A stretch of 64,000 nt of DNA, taken from positions 1-64,000 of the forward strand of contig JAKFWF010000046.1 of the NCBI GenBank assembly GCA_021730785.1. Direction: 5' to 3'. The notes beneath the pieces were generated by a model, which saw only the letters and a program-made list of their open reading frames with translations, was not told the origin of the DNA and made no database searches. The position numbers were made by a program, and so were the translations under genes. Every line of letters begins with the position of its first letter. Position 1 is the first letter of the stretch. This DNA comes from Hyphomicrobiaceae bacterium (GTDB lineage Bacteria > Pseudomonadota > Alphaproteobacteria > Rhizobiales > Hyphomicrobiaceae). Positions 32,962-42,085 of this stretch are shown here, piece after piece.

Positions 32962-33978
32962 ATGACGGAACCAACATCGATGCGCCGCCTGGCACTCCTT
33001 CTATTGTCGACAATCCTGCTGGCTGGCCCCCTGTCCGCACCCGTGCGCGCCGCGTCCCTCGAAGGTCTAGCCGTCGACGTGGTGAACCGCACCGAGCCGG
33101 TGCTGTGTGCGGAGAAAGACAACGTCGCGCTGGCGCTCGCCAACAACCGCGTGAAGAGCTTCCGCATCGAGGCGGCGCACCCGGTCTACATCGGCATGCT
33201 CGCCCGCGACAGCTTCGAAGCCGACTGGACCGCCTGCGACTTCGCCGCCGACCCGTCATTCAAGGCGCCGACCCCGCCACGCCGGATCACGTTCTACGAG
33301 GACATCCACTTGTGGGTCGTGGGCTACACGTTTCCCACGTTCTGGCGGCCGGCCACGGTGCCGGTCAGGATCGGCGACCGGGTCGAAACCGGCCTGCATC
33401 TGATCCAGATCTGGTTGCTGCGCGATGACGGCGCCGAGGAAGTCCTGGTGCTCTATCCGCAGGACGGCTACTGGCGCCCGCGCCCGCTGACACCGACCGG
33501 CCTGCGCTCGACCTCCTACGGCTCCTCGTTCCTGATCGGTCCGGTCGAGGAGGAAGGGCGGCCGATCGTGCGCTTCAAGGAAGTCGCCTTTGATCCCAAG
33601 GCCCGCACCTTCACGCTGACGTTCGAGCGCGGCGGGTCGGCGACGCTCAAGATCGCCAAGGCCGACCAGAACCGCCTCGCCCTCGATATTGCCTTCGACA
33701 AGCCGATCGACGGCGGCCCGTTCGCCATGCTGCGATCGATGTATGTGACGGAGTTCAACAACGACGTGGCGCGCGTCGCTGTCCGCGAAAAGGGCGCCAA
33801 GGGCTGGCGCGAGGACAACATCATGAAGTTCGACCGCGCCGTTGCGACCGACGTGTGGGCCGGCCGGCTGTCGCCCTCGCAGCACAACACCGCCTCGCCT
33901 GACGTGGTGTTCAATAGCTTCTCCGAAACGGCTGAGCCGAAGCGGCCCAAGGCAGAAGCGCCCGCGACGCCGAAGTGA
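32962..33978 (+). CDS. Secreted protein of unknown function
   Basis: A 338-residue protein with a signal peptide (about residues 7-28, ending 'APVRA'). The mature chain has no domain I recognise: beta-strand-rich blocks such as 'HLWVVGYTFPTFWRPATVPV', 'IQIWLLRDDGAEEVLVLYPQ' and 'TFTLTFERGGSATLKIAKAD', then a C-terminal Pro/Lys/Ala tail. It is likely periplasmic. The frame is open upstream to 32641, but the ATG at 32962 begins the signal peptide. No operon partner; codon use is normal. Confidence 0.75.
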   Translation: MTEPTSMRRLALLLLSTILLAGPLSAPVRAASLEGLAVDVVNRTEPVLCAEKDNVALALANNRVKSFRIEAAHPVYIGMLARDSFEADWTACDFAADPSFKAPTPPRRITFYEDIHLWVVGYTFPTFWRPATVPVRIGDRVETGLHLIQIWLLRDDGAEEVLVLYPQDGYWRPRPLTPTGLRSTSYGSSFLIGPVEEEGRPIVRFKEVAFDPKARTFTLTFERGGSATLKIAKADQNRLALDIAFDKPIDGGPFAMLRSMYVTEFNNDVARVAVREKGAKGWREDNIMKFDRAVATDVWAGRLSPSQHNTASPDVVFNSFSETAEPKRPKAEAPATPK

Positions 33979-34367
33979 GGGCAGGTGGTGGTGCGGCCGA
34001 GCGGGCTCGGCTGCATGTCACAAGGTTGCCACCGCTCAGTACACGTGCAGCGCATTGAACATTAGGGAGCGGGGACGCCGTGGCGCCAGCGGAACAGGCG
34101 GACTTCCTCGTTGACGGCAGGGCGCATTGCCGCCGCCCGCGAGCACAAAAATGACGAGTGCCGCCGACGCGTCGAGGGCGGCGATCATGGCGTCGGTCAA
34201 ACCATGGCCGCCAGCGAAATCCTCGCGGTCGCGGAAGATCGGACGCAAGGTGGCCGGCACCCGATCGAAGCCAGCGACGTCGCGCCCGATGAGATCGCGG
34301 TCGATGCGGAACCGCTCGAGACGCCGGTGCAGGTCCCGCGCGGCTTCGATATCGGCATGGGCGTAGG

Positions 34368-34692
34368 CTATGGCATTCACACAAGTGAGTCGGCGCCAAC
34401 GTTGCGCTGGTATTGCAGCGGCTTAAAAAACTCTCTGTTCGGATTGTACGTTCCCCTTCTCGTCTTGGCCGCGGAGGCGGCCCTCCACGACAACGGGCCG
34501 CAGGCGTGGTGCCTCAGCCGGGGCAATCAGGTCGCAAAAATCTGGTTTCTCCAGCGAAACCATAGGTTTGAACCTTGTCGTGGACGGCCGCCTACGCGGC
34601 CGTGACGAAAACGCCCAAGATTTGGCCGAACAAGTGTTCGGCCAAATCTCGGCTCATGCGGCCCCTGCAACCGACATGTGTGAAGCCCGTAG
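34368..34692. mobile_element. 325-bp MITE with terminal inverted repeats and 9-bp target duplication
   Basis: The left end reads CTATGGCATTCACACAAGTG and the right end (minus strand) CTACGGGCTTCACACATGTC, matching at 16 of the first 22 positions. Outside both ends stands GGGCGTAGG (34359-34367 and 34693-34701), a perfect 9-bp direct repeat that was single in the broken gene. No transposase is inside; the interior holds two palindromic blocks (about 34461-34499 and 34575-34608) and a perfect 14-bp hairpin. It is therefore a non-autonomous element mobilised in trans. The insertion site is in a TIR-domain gene. A partial relative lies at 1329-1453. Confidence 0.85.
34619..34648. repeat. Perfect 14-bp inverted repeat inside the MITE
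   Basis: GATTTGGCCGAACA, two-base loop AG, TGTTCGGCCAAATC. A stem of 14 bases without mismatch; in the MITE it probably forms a hairpin. No T-run follows that would make it a terminator. Confidence 0.85.
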
Positions 34693-34741
34693 GGGCGTAG
34701 GAGAGGAACGCGTGGTACTTGTACACGACGGTAGTCGACAC

Positions 34742-35215
34742 GGGATGGCTCCCCAGAAAATCGACGGTCAGGCAATGGCGTTCAAATTGCCACCTCGCCC
34801 CCCGCCGACAACACACTGCGGCACACACTGCGGCACTTCGATCCGCACACAGGGCCAAGCCGTGGTATGTTCCTCACAGCCCTTCCGGGGCGAGCGAGCC
34901 GAGGCAAGAGCGTCCGGCGCCATGGCACTTTTTCGCACGTTGACTGATCGTTCTCGCGGCATCGTTCTCAGTGGCGATGCCCATTGTGGGGCTGACTTTG
35001 CCACTGCCCTCTCGGCTAGGTTCGGTGCCTAAGGGTTGGTTCCCGACCGCGTTGCAGAGGCGCTGTAGTGCCCTCTCGCCCGCCGCTTCGGGGCAGAGAC
35101 AACCATCAAGCAATTTTCGATAGCTGCGCTCGACAACACCGCATCCACCCCTTGCCATTCATTGGCACGACTGTGGCGTCTTGCTGCCAAAAATTTCTTA
35201 GCCTTTTGAAATCAT
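34742..35215. other. Intergenic region without a recognised gene
   Basis: Between the TIR pseudogene start and the tRNA. It holds a short direct repeat (CACTGCGGCACA twice near 34811-34835) and several short frames without family signs. Part of it may belong to the decayed gene's promoter. Confidence 0.4.
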
Positions 35216-35292
35216 TGGTCGGAGCGACAGGATTTGAACCTGCGACCCCTTGCCCCCCAGGCAAGTGCGCTACCAGGCTGCGCCACGCTCCG
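35216..35292 (-). tRNA. tRNA-Pro (anticodon GGG)
   Basis: Complete cloverleaf on the minus strand: acceptor CGGAGCG pairs with CGCTCCG, the D arm has GCAGCCTGGTAGCGC, the anticodon stem CTTGC/GCAAG holds loop CTGGGGG (anticodon GGG, reading CCC and CCU), the T arm is CAGGTTCAAATCCTG, then discriminator A and an encoded CCA. About 77 bases including CCA. Confidence 0.95.
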
Positions 35293-35432
35293 ATCGGGCC
35301 GTTGTGCCCGTTTAGCCCGACCGGGTCAACAGGCTCGGCGTCGGCAGCACCGCTGGCTGCGCCGAGCGCCCTGGCAGCCGGTGCTGACCTCGAGCGAGCC
35401 AGGTTCCAGCATCGCGGCGCTGGCCAACGCAC

Positions 35433-37247
35433 CTAAAGCGGCGCGGTGGCGGCTTCGAGCCAGGCCCGGTCGGCGCCGGTGAGGGCTGGCGCAATGAGGC
35501 TGCGCGTCGTCGCGTGGTAGGCATCGATCCAGGCGCGCTCGCGGTCGTCGAGCAGTCGAGGGTCGATGAGGCGACGGTCATAGGGGGCGAACGTGATCGT
35601 CTCGAACGACATCATCGGCCGGTCGCCGCCCGCCACGTCCTCGGGCTTGGTCACGATCACCAGGTTCTCGATGCGGATGCCATAGGCGCCCTGCTTGTAG
35701 TAGCCGGGCTCGTTGGAGCAGATCATGCCGGGCTCCAGGGTCGCCATGCCGCGCTTCGAGATCGATTGCGGACCTTCGTGCACCGACAGGTAGCTGCCGA
35801 CGCCATGGCCGGTGCCGTGGTCGAAGTCGCAGCCGTGGTGCCAGAGCGCACGCCTGGCAAATGGGTCGAGGTCGATGCCGCGCGTGCCTTTCGGAAAGCG
35901 TGCGGTGCCGATCGCGATATGACCCTTGAGGACGAGTGTGTAGCGCTGGCGCATTTCCGCCGACGGCTGACCAATGGCGATGGTGCGGGTGATGTCGGTG
36001 GTTCCATCCGCATACTGCGCACCTGAATCGATCAGGAACAACTCGCCCGCCTGCAGCTTGCGGTTGGTCGCCGTGGTCACCCGGTAATGCACGATCGCGC
36101 CGTTCGGACCCGAGCCGGAGATCGTGTCGAAGGCGAGGTCGCGCAGGTGGCCGTCGGCGGCGCGGATCGCCTCGAGGTGCCGTGCGGCCGCGATCTCGTC
36201 GACCCCGCCCTTGGGCGATTCGCGATCGAGCCAGGCGAGGAAGCGGGCGATCGCCACGCCATCGCGGATGTGGGCGGCCTTGGTGCCGGCGATCTCGGCC
36301 GGCGATTTAGTGGCTTTGCGGGCGATGCAGGGGTCGGCACCTGCTATGGTTCTCGATCGCCCGCCGATCGCCCGAGCGATCGCCCAGGCGGCCGTATCAG
36401 GATCGAGGCGCACGCGCTTGCCGGCGGCTGCGAGCGCGCCAAGCCGTTCACCAAGTTTCGCCGGCGCCGCAAGCTTGCACAACTTGGTCAGATGGGCACG
36501 GGCCACGGCATCGACCTTGGCAGGATCAACGAACAATTCGGGCTTGCCCTTCACCGGCACCAGCGCGAAGGCGAGCACGACCGGGTTATGGGCGATATCG
36601 CCTCCGCGGATATTCAGCATCCAGCATATCGAGTCGGGGAGCGTGAGAACGCAGGCGTCCTGGCCGGCCGCGCTCAAGGTCTGCTGCAGGGCGGCAATCT
36701 TGTCCTCGGGCGCGGTGCCGGCGAACTTCAGCGGCTGGATTTCGATTTTGCCGCATGGCGCGGGGGGACGATCTGGCCCCCAAATGACATCGACCGGATT
36801 GCGTGCAACGGCCTTCAGCTTGAGCCCCTTTTCCTTCGCCTGGCTGGTCAGCTGTTCGACCCCGGCCACCGTGTGCAGCCATGGGTCAAAGCCGATGGTT
36901 GCGCCGGTCGGCAGCGCCTGGGCCAGCCAGTCAATCAGGCGTTTTTCGGGGGTTTGCAGAACTTCGTAGACGGTGGTTGGCACCTGGGCCGGTGCCTGCA
37001 GGGTATAGCGGCCATCGACGAAGAGTGCGGCCTTGGTCATGGTCACGGCCGCCATGCCGGCCGAACCGGAAAAGCCCGTCAGCCACTTCAGCCGATCCGC
37101 GGATGGAGGAACATACTCGCCTTGATGTTCGTCGGCGCGGGGAATGAGAAATGCATCAATTCGTGTGCGCATCATTACTCGCCGCAACTGCTCGGTACGG
37201 ACAATGCCGGTGCCTGAGTCGGCCGGCGTGTCGAAGGTCTGGAACAT
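35433..37247 (-). CDS. Aminopeptidase P (M24 family, Xaa-Pro aminopeptidase)
   Basis: A 604-residue three-domain aminopeptidase P of the long (eukaryote-like) form. Two creatinase-like N-terminal domains precede the pita-bread metal domain. The five metal ligands are visible: Asp and Asp in '[19 protein letters not shown]', His in '[14 protein letters not shown]' context ('[20 protein letters not shown]'), Glu in '[20 protein letters not shown]' and the second Glu in 'RIEN'. It releases N-terminal residues before proline using two divalent metal ions, probably Mn. The start is the ATG at 37247; the frame is open to 37289. Downstream of it lies the tRNA on the same strand. Confidence 0.92.
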   Translation of the reverse strand: MFQTFDTPADSGTGIVRTEQLRRVMMRTRIDAFLIPRADEHQGEYVPPSADRLKWLTGFSGSAGMAAVTMTKAALFVDGRYTLQAPAQVPTTVYEVLQTPEKRLIDWLAQALPTGATIGFDPWLHTVAGVEQLTSQAKEKGLKLKAVARNPVDVIWGPDRPPAPCGKIEIQPLKFAGTAPEDKIAALQQTLSAAGQDACVLTLPDSICWMLNIRGGDIAHNPVVLAFALVPVKGKPELFVDPAKVDAVARAHLTKLCKLAAPAKLGERLGALAAAGKRVRLDPDTAAWAIARAIGGRSRTIAGADPCIARKATKSPAEIAGTKAAHIRDGVAIARFLAWLDRESPKGGVDEIAAARHLEAIRAADGHLRDLAFDTISGSGPNGAIVHYRVTTATNRKLQAGELFLIDSGAQYADGTTDITRTIAIGQPSAEMRQRYTLVLKGHIAIGTARFPKGTRGIDLDPFARRALWHHGCDFDHGTGHGVGSYLSVHEGPQSISKRGMATLEPGMICSNEPGYYKQGAYGIRIENLVIVTKPEDVAGGDRPMMSFETITFAPYDRRLIDPRLLDDRERAWIDAYHATTRSLIAPALTGADRAWLEAATAPL

Positions 37248-37713
37248 GGGGCCTGGCGCTCCGCGTAACGGGGGGTGACAACGCGACATTCATGCAATGA
37301 TGGTCACAATGTTACCAGACCTGCGGCCAATTGCTCGCACATGCGTGAGCTGCATTGCTGCGCTGCAGCAAACCCCCTGGCCGAATGCTGCGACGCGGCG
37401 TATCTTTGATCATGTCGGCGCCTTTACAGGCAGTTCCCTTCGTGTGGAATTGCCCGAATTGACCGCCGGAAGTCGATCGTAGCAACGCGTATTTAGGACC
37501 GCGCCGGTAATTGTCCACACGCTGTGGCACTGCCTGGCAAATCGCCGTTCGGGGTCCATCCGTGACCCCGCCTGACCCGATCCAAGCCCAGGCGAACCAC
37601 CCGCGGCATCAGATCGATGGATCAGGTACGCCACCACAACCGAGGCCAAGCGCAGCACTCCGCCGAGCAGCGGCAGTGGCAGCCCTTGTGTCTGCAAAAC
37701 AAGGATCATCCCC
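37248..37713. other. Intergenic region between aminopeptidase P and DUF1127 genes
   Basis: About 466 bases holding both divergent promoters; no gene, hairpin or regulator site was recognised with confidence. Short frames on both strands lack family motifs. Confidence 0.4.
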
Positions 37714-37986
37714 ATGGGACCGTTTACTGCACTTATGTCCGTCGACCAGACCGTCGGCTCGACTGAAACCGCCAAGGGCGCGGCGGGTAGCACGATTGCC
37801 GGTTGGTTCGGCGGGCTCATCGAGCGCATGCGTCGCAACGTCGCCGACCACCGCTTGCGGGATCAACTGGCCGACATGGACGACGCCATGTTGCGCGACA
37901 TCGGCGTTGCTGCCGATGAAATCCACCAGATCCGCTCGCGCAACACCTTTACGCCGCGCGCCTGGGCCGACCGCCTCACCAGGTAA
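37714..37986 (+). CDS. DUF1127 family small protein
   Basis: A 90-residue protein whose second half is the DUF1127 (YjiS-like) domain: 'DHRLRDQLADMDDAMLRDIG' followed by 'EIHQIRSR', with the conserved L-x-D-I-G and Arg-rich end. Small Arg-rich proteins with this domain in Agrobacterium and Rhodobacter influence phosphate and carbon metabolism by RNA-related mechanisms; the role here is unknown. AAGGA lies upstream of the ATG. Its last codons are duplicated just downstream (37969-38011). Confidence 0.88.
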   Translation: MGPFTALMSVDQTVGSTETAKGAAGSTIAGWFGGLIERMRRNVADHRLRDQLADMDDAMLRDIGVAADEIHQIRSRNTFTPRAWADRLTR

Positions 37987-38011
37987 GACGACCGACCGCC
38001 TTACCAGGTAA
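37969..38011 (+). repeat. 25-bp-spaced direct duplication at the end of the DUF1127 gene
   Basis: GACCGCCTCACCAGGTAA (37969-37986, the gene's last codons and stop) recurs as GACCGCCTTACCAGGTAA (37994-38011) with a single difference. A recent small tandem duplication that copies the 3' end; it carries no obvious function. Confidence 0.85.
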
Positions 38012-38218
38012 ATCGGCCGCTCGACCAGCCGAGACTGACCCGGCGCATTTTATGCGCCGTACATCTAAATGCCTCCGCATCACCGCCGACATGACTTGAA
38101 CCGGTCATGCGGGCCGCCTATGTCGGACGATGATGCGCGGATGCACCTGGACAGGGGCGCCCGCGATTCAGCCGATGCCCGATTGGCCGGCTTTGCTTCG
38201 CAACACTCGAGGATCCTC

Positions 38219-38785
38219 ATGCACAAGATCATCCTGACTTTGGCTTCGGCTGTCGCGCTCGCTGCCACCCTTCCAGCCTTGGCCCAGCAGAAGGCGCCGG
38301 ATGGGGCTGCTGCGGCAAAGCAAATCGTCATTCCGACCGGCGTGTTCCGCAAAGGCCAGCCGGTCAACCAGTACAGCGCCAAGGAACGCCTGTTGGGCGC
38401 AACGGTCGTCACCAAGTCCGGCGACAAGATCGGCCCGATCGAGGATCTGATCATGCTGGCCGGCGAGCACAAGATCGACACCGTGATCATCGGTGTCGGC
38501 GGCTTGCTGGGCGTTGGCGAAAAGAAAATCGGCGTCGCCTTTTCGGCGCTCAACATCGTCACCAAGGACGGCCAGCGCACGATCACACTCGACACGACCA
38601 AGGACATTCTCGGCGTCGTCCAGCCCTACAAGTACGCCGAGGCACCCAAGACCCTGCTGCAGAAGGCCGGCGAAGCGACGGCCGCTGCTGCCAAGAAAGC
38701 CGGCGAAGTGACAAAGGGGGCCGTCGACAAGGCCAAGGAAGCTGTGTCAGCCAAGCCTGCCGAAGCCCCGAAGCCAGCGCAGTAA
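38219..38785 (+). CDS. Secreted PRC-barrel domain protein
   Basis: A 188-residue protein with a signal peptide ending 'LPALAQQ' and a PRC-barrel domain (about residues 40-125): 'LLGATVVTKSGDKIGPIEDL', 'DTVIIGVGGLLGVGEKKIGV'. The C-terminal ~50 residues form an Ala/Lys-rich helical tail ('AGEATAAAAKKAGEVTKGAV') that may bind envelope polymers. Secreted PRC-barrel proteins are common, uncharacterised envelope proteins in alphaproteobacteria. It is followed by a strong terminator, so it is probably transcribed alone. Confidence 0.85.
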   Translation: MHKIILTLASAVALAATLPALAQQKAPDGAAAAKQIVIPTGVFRKGQPVNQYSAKERLLGATVVTKSGDKIGPIEDLIMLAGEHKIDTVIIGVGGLLGVGEKKIGVAFSALNIVTKDGQRTITLDTTKDILGVVQPYKYAEAPKTLLQKAGEATAAAAKKAGEVTKGAVDKAKEAVSAKPAEAPKPAQ

Positions 38786-38814
38786 TCAGATCGGCCGACT
38801 TCGCAGAGCGCCGC

Positions 38815-38845
38815 AAGCCCTCCAGTCCCCGACTGGAGGGCTTTT
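38815..38845 (+). terminator. Rho-independent terminator of the PRC-barrel gene
   Basis: AAGCCCTCCAGTC, loop CCC, GACTGGAGGGCTT and then further T (TTTT in total at 38842-38845). Thirteen paired bases and a short T-run, 30 bases after the stop codon. Confidence 0.85.
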
Positions 38846-39083
38846 GCACGCCGGCCCCAATCAGCTGTGAGACAAGCACACGCCGTGCCCGCCGCCCTCG
38901 GGGGCACCGTTAAGCAATCGTTGCAACGACCCTAACAAGTGCAAGACCCGCCAGCAACCGATCATGAACTGAGAATTTAGATCGCGAAAGTTTGTTAACC
39001 AGCTGGAATGCGTGAGCAGGCAACACTGCTTCCTGGGAGACCTGCGGCCCGCACCTGTGCGCGACCGCCCCGGTGGGGAAGCT

Positions 39084-40244
39084 ATGGTATCGATCAGACG
39101 AGCTCTGTTGTTGGTGTGTCTGCTGCTCGTGACCGGGCCGGTGGCGCTGTTCTGGGCATGGCCGATAGGGCAGAACCCGGCTGGCATCCTTCAGTCGCCC
39201 GCCCACAACCTGCAGCTCCATGTCTTTTCGCTGTTCGCGTTCGGCCTGCTGCTCGCAGCCCTGGTCGCGATCCGTGCCGGCATCATTATCACTGAGCCGC
39301 TGCATCGCCTGAGCGAAAGCGCGAAGCTGGTCGCAGCCGGCCAGTTCGACGTGCGGGTCACACACGACAGCGCGACGACGCCGAAGGAACTGCTGATGCT
39401 GACCCAGTCGTTCAACGACATGGCGGCTCGGCTCGGCGAGTTGCAGCGACGCAGCACGGAGTTGCGGCAGCGCGCCGAGCAGGCGAGTGAGTCGAAGAGC
39501 TCCTTCGTGCGCACGGTGACGCATGAACTGCGCCAGCCGGTAAACGCCATCATCGGCTTTTCCGAACTGCTGACGGGGCGGGGTGCGTCCAGGATTTCCC
39601 CCGAAACACGCGACAGCTACCTGCGCGACATCAATGCGGGCGCGCGCCACTTGCTGTCGCTGGTGAACGACCTGCTCGACCTCGCGAAAATGGAGAGCGG
39701 CCAGTACGAGCTGGTCGAGGACGAGTTCTGGATCGACGAAATCACCCGCCGCGCCACGCGCTATGTCGAAGCACAGGCGCGCGAGCGCAACGTCGATGTG
39801 ACCAGCACATTCGAAGGTGCGCCACCGCTGGTCTATGGCGACGAGCGCGCCCTGTTCCAGGTGATGCTGAATCTCGTCAGCAACGCCGTGCGTTACGGCA
39901 ACCGCGATGGTCACGTCCGAATCGAGACTCGTGTGCAAACCGACGGACAGGTGGAGATCATCATTGCGGACGATGGACCGGGCATCGCGCCCGATGATCT
40001 GGCCCGCGTGATGCTCCCCTTCCAGCGCGTTCATTCCACGGCGAATGCCGGCATGCAGGGCAGTGGGCTCGGGCTGCCGATCGTCAAGCAGTTCGTCGAG
40101 TTGCATGGCGGCCAGTTCGAGCTGACAAGCGTTCTGCAGAAGGGCACACGCGCCCGCATCCTGCTGCCGGCGAACCGCGTCCGGCAGGATCTCGACGCAC
40201 ACGCTGCCGAGCACACGCCCCCCCGCGTCGCCCAAGCCGCGTAA
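39084..40244 (+). CDS. Sensor histidine kinase
   Basis: A 386-residue membrane histidine kinase. Two helices (about residues 6-27 and 47-66) frame a very short outside loop of about 20 residues, then a HAMP region ('ITEPLHRLSESAKLVAAGQF'), H-box 'FVRTVTHELRQPVNAIIGFS' with the phosphorylated His, N-box 'MLNLVSNAVRYG', G1 'IADDGPGIAPDD' and G2 'GSGLGLPIVKQFVELHGG'. The short outside loop suggests that it senses within or near the membrane. No response regulator gene adjoins it, so its partner is elsewhere. GGGGAA precedes the ATG at 39084. Confidence 0.92.
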   Translation: MVSIRRALLLVCLLLVTGPVALFWAWPIGQNPAGILQSPAHNLQLHVFSLFAFGLLLAALVAIRAGIIITEPLHRLSESAKLVAAGQFDVRVTHDSATTPKELLMLTQSFNDMAARLGELQRRSTELRQRAEQASESKSSFVRTVTHELRQPVNAIIGFSELLTGRGASRISPETRDSYLRDINAGARHLLSLVNDLLDLAKMESGQYELVEDEFWIDEITRRATRYVEAQARERNVDVTSTFEGAPPLVYGDERALFQVMLNLVSNAVRYGNRDGHVRIETRVQTDGQVEIIIADDGPGIAPDDLARVMLPFQRVHSTANAGMQGSGLGLPIVKQFVELHGGQFELTSVLQKGTRARILLPANRVRQDLDAHAAEHTPPRVAQAA

Positions 40245-40357
40245 GGTCACCTTCCCGCTGACTCCAGGGTCATCTTGACGGCGTGCGGTGCATGCCGCAG
40301 TGAAATGCGTAGATATGCGCGTTTCACAGTCAGTACTGACCGGAAAGGACACTCACT

Positions 40358-40675
40358 ATGATCTACGACCACCGCACCTATGTCTGTAAGCCCGGCATGA
40401 TCAAGGCGCACGTCGAGCTATATCAGGCCATGGGCTTTGCCGTGCAATCGAAGCACCTGGGCAAGCCCGTGCTGTGGGCTACCACCGAGGTCGGTGACGT
40501 TAACTCCTACGTGCACGTGTGGGCCTATAAGGATCTCGCCGACCGCACCGCCAAACGCGCCGCCATGTGGGCCGATCCGGCTTGGCTCGCCTACGTCAAG
40601 AAATCCGGCGAACTCGGCGCTCTCGTCCACCAGGAAAACAAGATCCTGATCGGCCAGGCCTTCGCCATGGCGTGA
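40358..40675 (+). CDS. NIPSNAP family protein
   Basis: A 105-residue ferredoxin-like dimeric alpha/beta-barrel protein: 'MIYDHRTYVCKPGMIKAHVE' and 'VHVWAYKDLADRTAKRAAMW', 'DPAWLAYVKKSGELGALVHQ' are the NIPSNAP blocks ('W-x-Y-x-d-l-a-x-R-x-x-r-r-a-x-l-x-x-d-p-x-W'). Function unknown in bacteria; genes like this often lie beside catabolic enzymes. It starts behind a GGAAAGG, after about 110 bases from the kinase, and converges on the fumarylacetoacetase-family gene. Confidence 0.9.
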   Translation: MIYDHRTYVCKPGMIKAHVELYQAMGFAVQSKHLGKPVLWATTEVGDVNSYVHVWAYKDLADRTAKRAAMWADPAWLAYVKKSGELGALVHQENKILIGQAFAMA

Positions 40676-40730
40676 TGGGGGGATTGGGCGGCAACAACGG
40701 GCGCCGTTGCCGTTGCCGCCCCCTCTGCGC

Positions 40731-41909
40731 TCATCGCAGCAACCCGCGGCGGGCGAGAGTGCGCATGAGGTCGGCGACACCGAACGTCCAGGGTGGCGCC
40801 TTGTCGGCCATGGTCATGCGGTTCGTCAGGCTGCCGAGTTCGGCGGCCTGGATCGTGACGATGTCGCCGTCATGGTGGGTGAAGCCCATGCCCGGCGCGC
40901 CGCGATCCTTGGTCGGGGCGAACATTGTGCCGAGATAGAGCACCGCGCCGTCGGGATACTGGTGCGTGCGGTTGACCATCTCGGCGACGAGGTCGGCCGG
41001 GTCGCGCGCGATCTCCGCCATCGACGATTGGCCGTTGAGACGGAACCCTTCGAGACCGTCCACCGTCAGGTGCACCTCGATGCGGCGCACGGTGTCGAGG
41101 CTGAACTGGCCATCGAAAAAGCGGATCAGCGGACCGATCGCGGCCGACGCGTTGTTGTCCTTCGCCTTCGACAGCAGCAGCGCCGAGCGCCCTTCGAAGT
41201 CCCGCAAATTGACGTCGTTGCCGAGCGTGGCGCCGACGATGCGGCCGGTGGACGCGACCGCCAGCACCACTTCGGGCTCCGGATTGTTCCACGTCGAGCG
41301 CGGGTGCAGCCCCGCGTCCATGCCGTGGCCGACCGCGCTCATCGGCTGCGCCTTGGTGAAGATCTCGGCATCCTCGCCGATGCCGACTTCCAGGTACTGC
41401 GACCAAGCGCCTTGCGCGATCAGCGTGCGCTTCAATTCCAGCGCCTGGCGGGAGCCCGGCTTCAGGTTGCGCAGGCTGCCGCCCAGCTGCTGATCGATCG
41501 TCGCGCGGATGGCGTTGGCTTTCTCCGGCGCGCCCTTGGCCTGCTCCTCGATCACGCGTTCAAGCATGGAGCGGGCGAAGGTGACGCCGGCCGCCTTCAC
41601 CGCCTGCAAGTCGATCGGCGCCAACAGCCAGGGCTTGGCGGAATTGCGTAACGCCTCCGGCGTGTTGGCGAGGATCTCGGCGAACGTGCCTATGCGTTCG
41701 CCGGGTGCCGTGCGCGCGAGGTGCGCCGGGTCGGCCGCCTCGCACAGATCGCGCATGGTGGCCGCCGTGCCCGAGATATCGAACACGCCTGCGCTGCGCA
41801 CCGCGACGATCGCCGGCCCGTGCAGGTCGGGGCGCCAAACGCGCCCGGCGAGCGCGCCGTCGGTGCCGTCCGCCGGCAAGGTCAGCGCCGACGTTACCCT
41901 GGCCCGCAT
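40731..41909 (-). CDS. Fumarylacetoacetate hydrolase family enzyme
   Basis: A 392-residue FAH-superfamily enzyme, which cleaves or hydrates carbon-carbon bonds of beta-diketo or related acids. The C-terminal domain has 'LEVGIGEDAEIFTKAQPMSA' (metal-binding Glu region), 'WNNPEPEVVLAVASTGRIVG' (P-E-x-E-hhh signature) and 'GATLGNDVNLRDFEGRSALL'. The N-terminal 100 residues are family-specific. The metal ligands Glu, Glu and Asp are visible as in related enzymes. The substrate is unknown. Start at ATG 41909. The divergent GntR gene is the likely regulator. Confidence 0.88.
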   Translation of the reverse strand: MRARVTSALTLPADGTDGALAGRVWRPDLHGPAIVAVRSAGVFDISGTAATMRDLCEAADPAHLARTAPGERIGTFAEILANTPEALRNSAKPWLLAPIDLQAVKAAGVTFARSMLERVIEEQAKGAPEKANAIRATIDQQLGGSLRNLKPGSRQALELKRTLIAQGAWSQYLEVGIGEDAEIFTKAQPMSAVGHGMDAGLHPRSTWNNPEPEVVLAVASTGRIVGATLGNDVNLRDFEGRSALLLSKAKDNNASAAIGPLIRFFDGQFSLDTVRRIEVHLTVDGLEGFRLNGQSSMAEIARDPADLVAEMVNRTHQYPDGAVLYLGTMFAPTKDRGAPGMGFTHHDGDIVTIQAAELGSLTNRMTMADKAPPWTFGVADLMRTLARRGLLR

Positions 41910-42085
41910 GAATGCCTCCGCGTTTTGGTCGAGCCCGACGCAGCCTGTTTGACTTGCGAACGGTGGAGGCCGCATCATATCGAAGCACCGTACGGCCGCA
42001 TGTTAGCCCAGCCGCAGCAAAGCGCCAGAGCGGGATTGCGGCCGGGCCGCCGCGACCGACCGGGAGCACCGCAGCAGGAGTTCGA

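Larger units (their letters stand above)
34062..34741 (-). pseudogene. TIR-domain gene disrupted by a MITE
   Basis: The 5' part (GTG at 34741, GGGGAG seven bases upstream) encodes 'VYKYHAFLSYA', the beginning of a TIR domain. A 325-bp element (34368-34692) with 9-bp duplications interrupts it. Removing the element and one duplication restores the frame: 'FLSYAHADIEAARDLHRRLE', 'DRVPATLRPIFRDREDFAGG', 'DAMIAALDASAALVIF'. A further frameshift follows: 'VNEEVRLFRWRHGVPAP' and a stop (34064-34062) lie in another frame. TIR domains of this bacterial type cleave NAD or act in defence and signalling. The gene is dead by two lesions and truncated. Confidence 0.85.
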
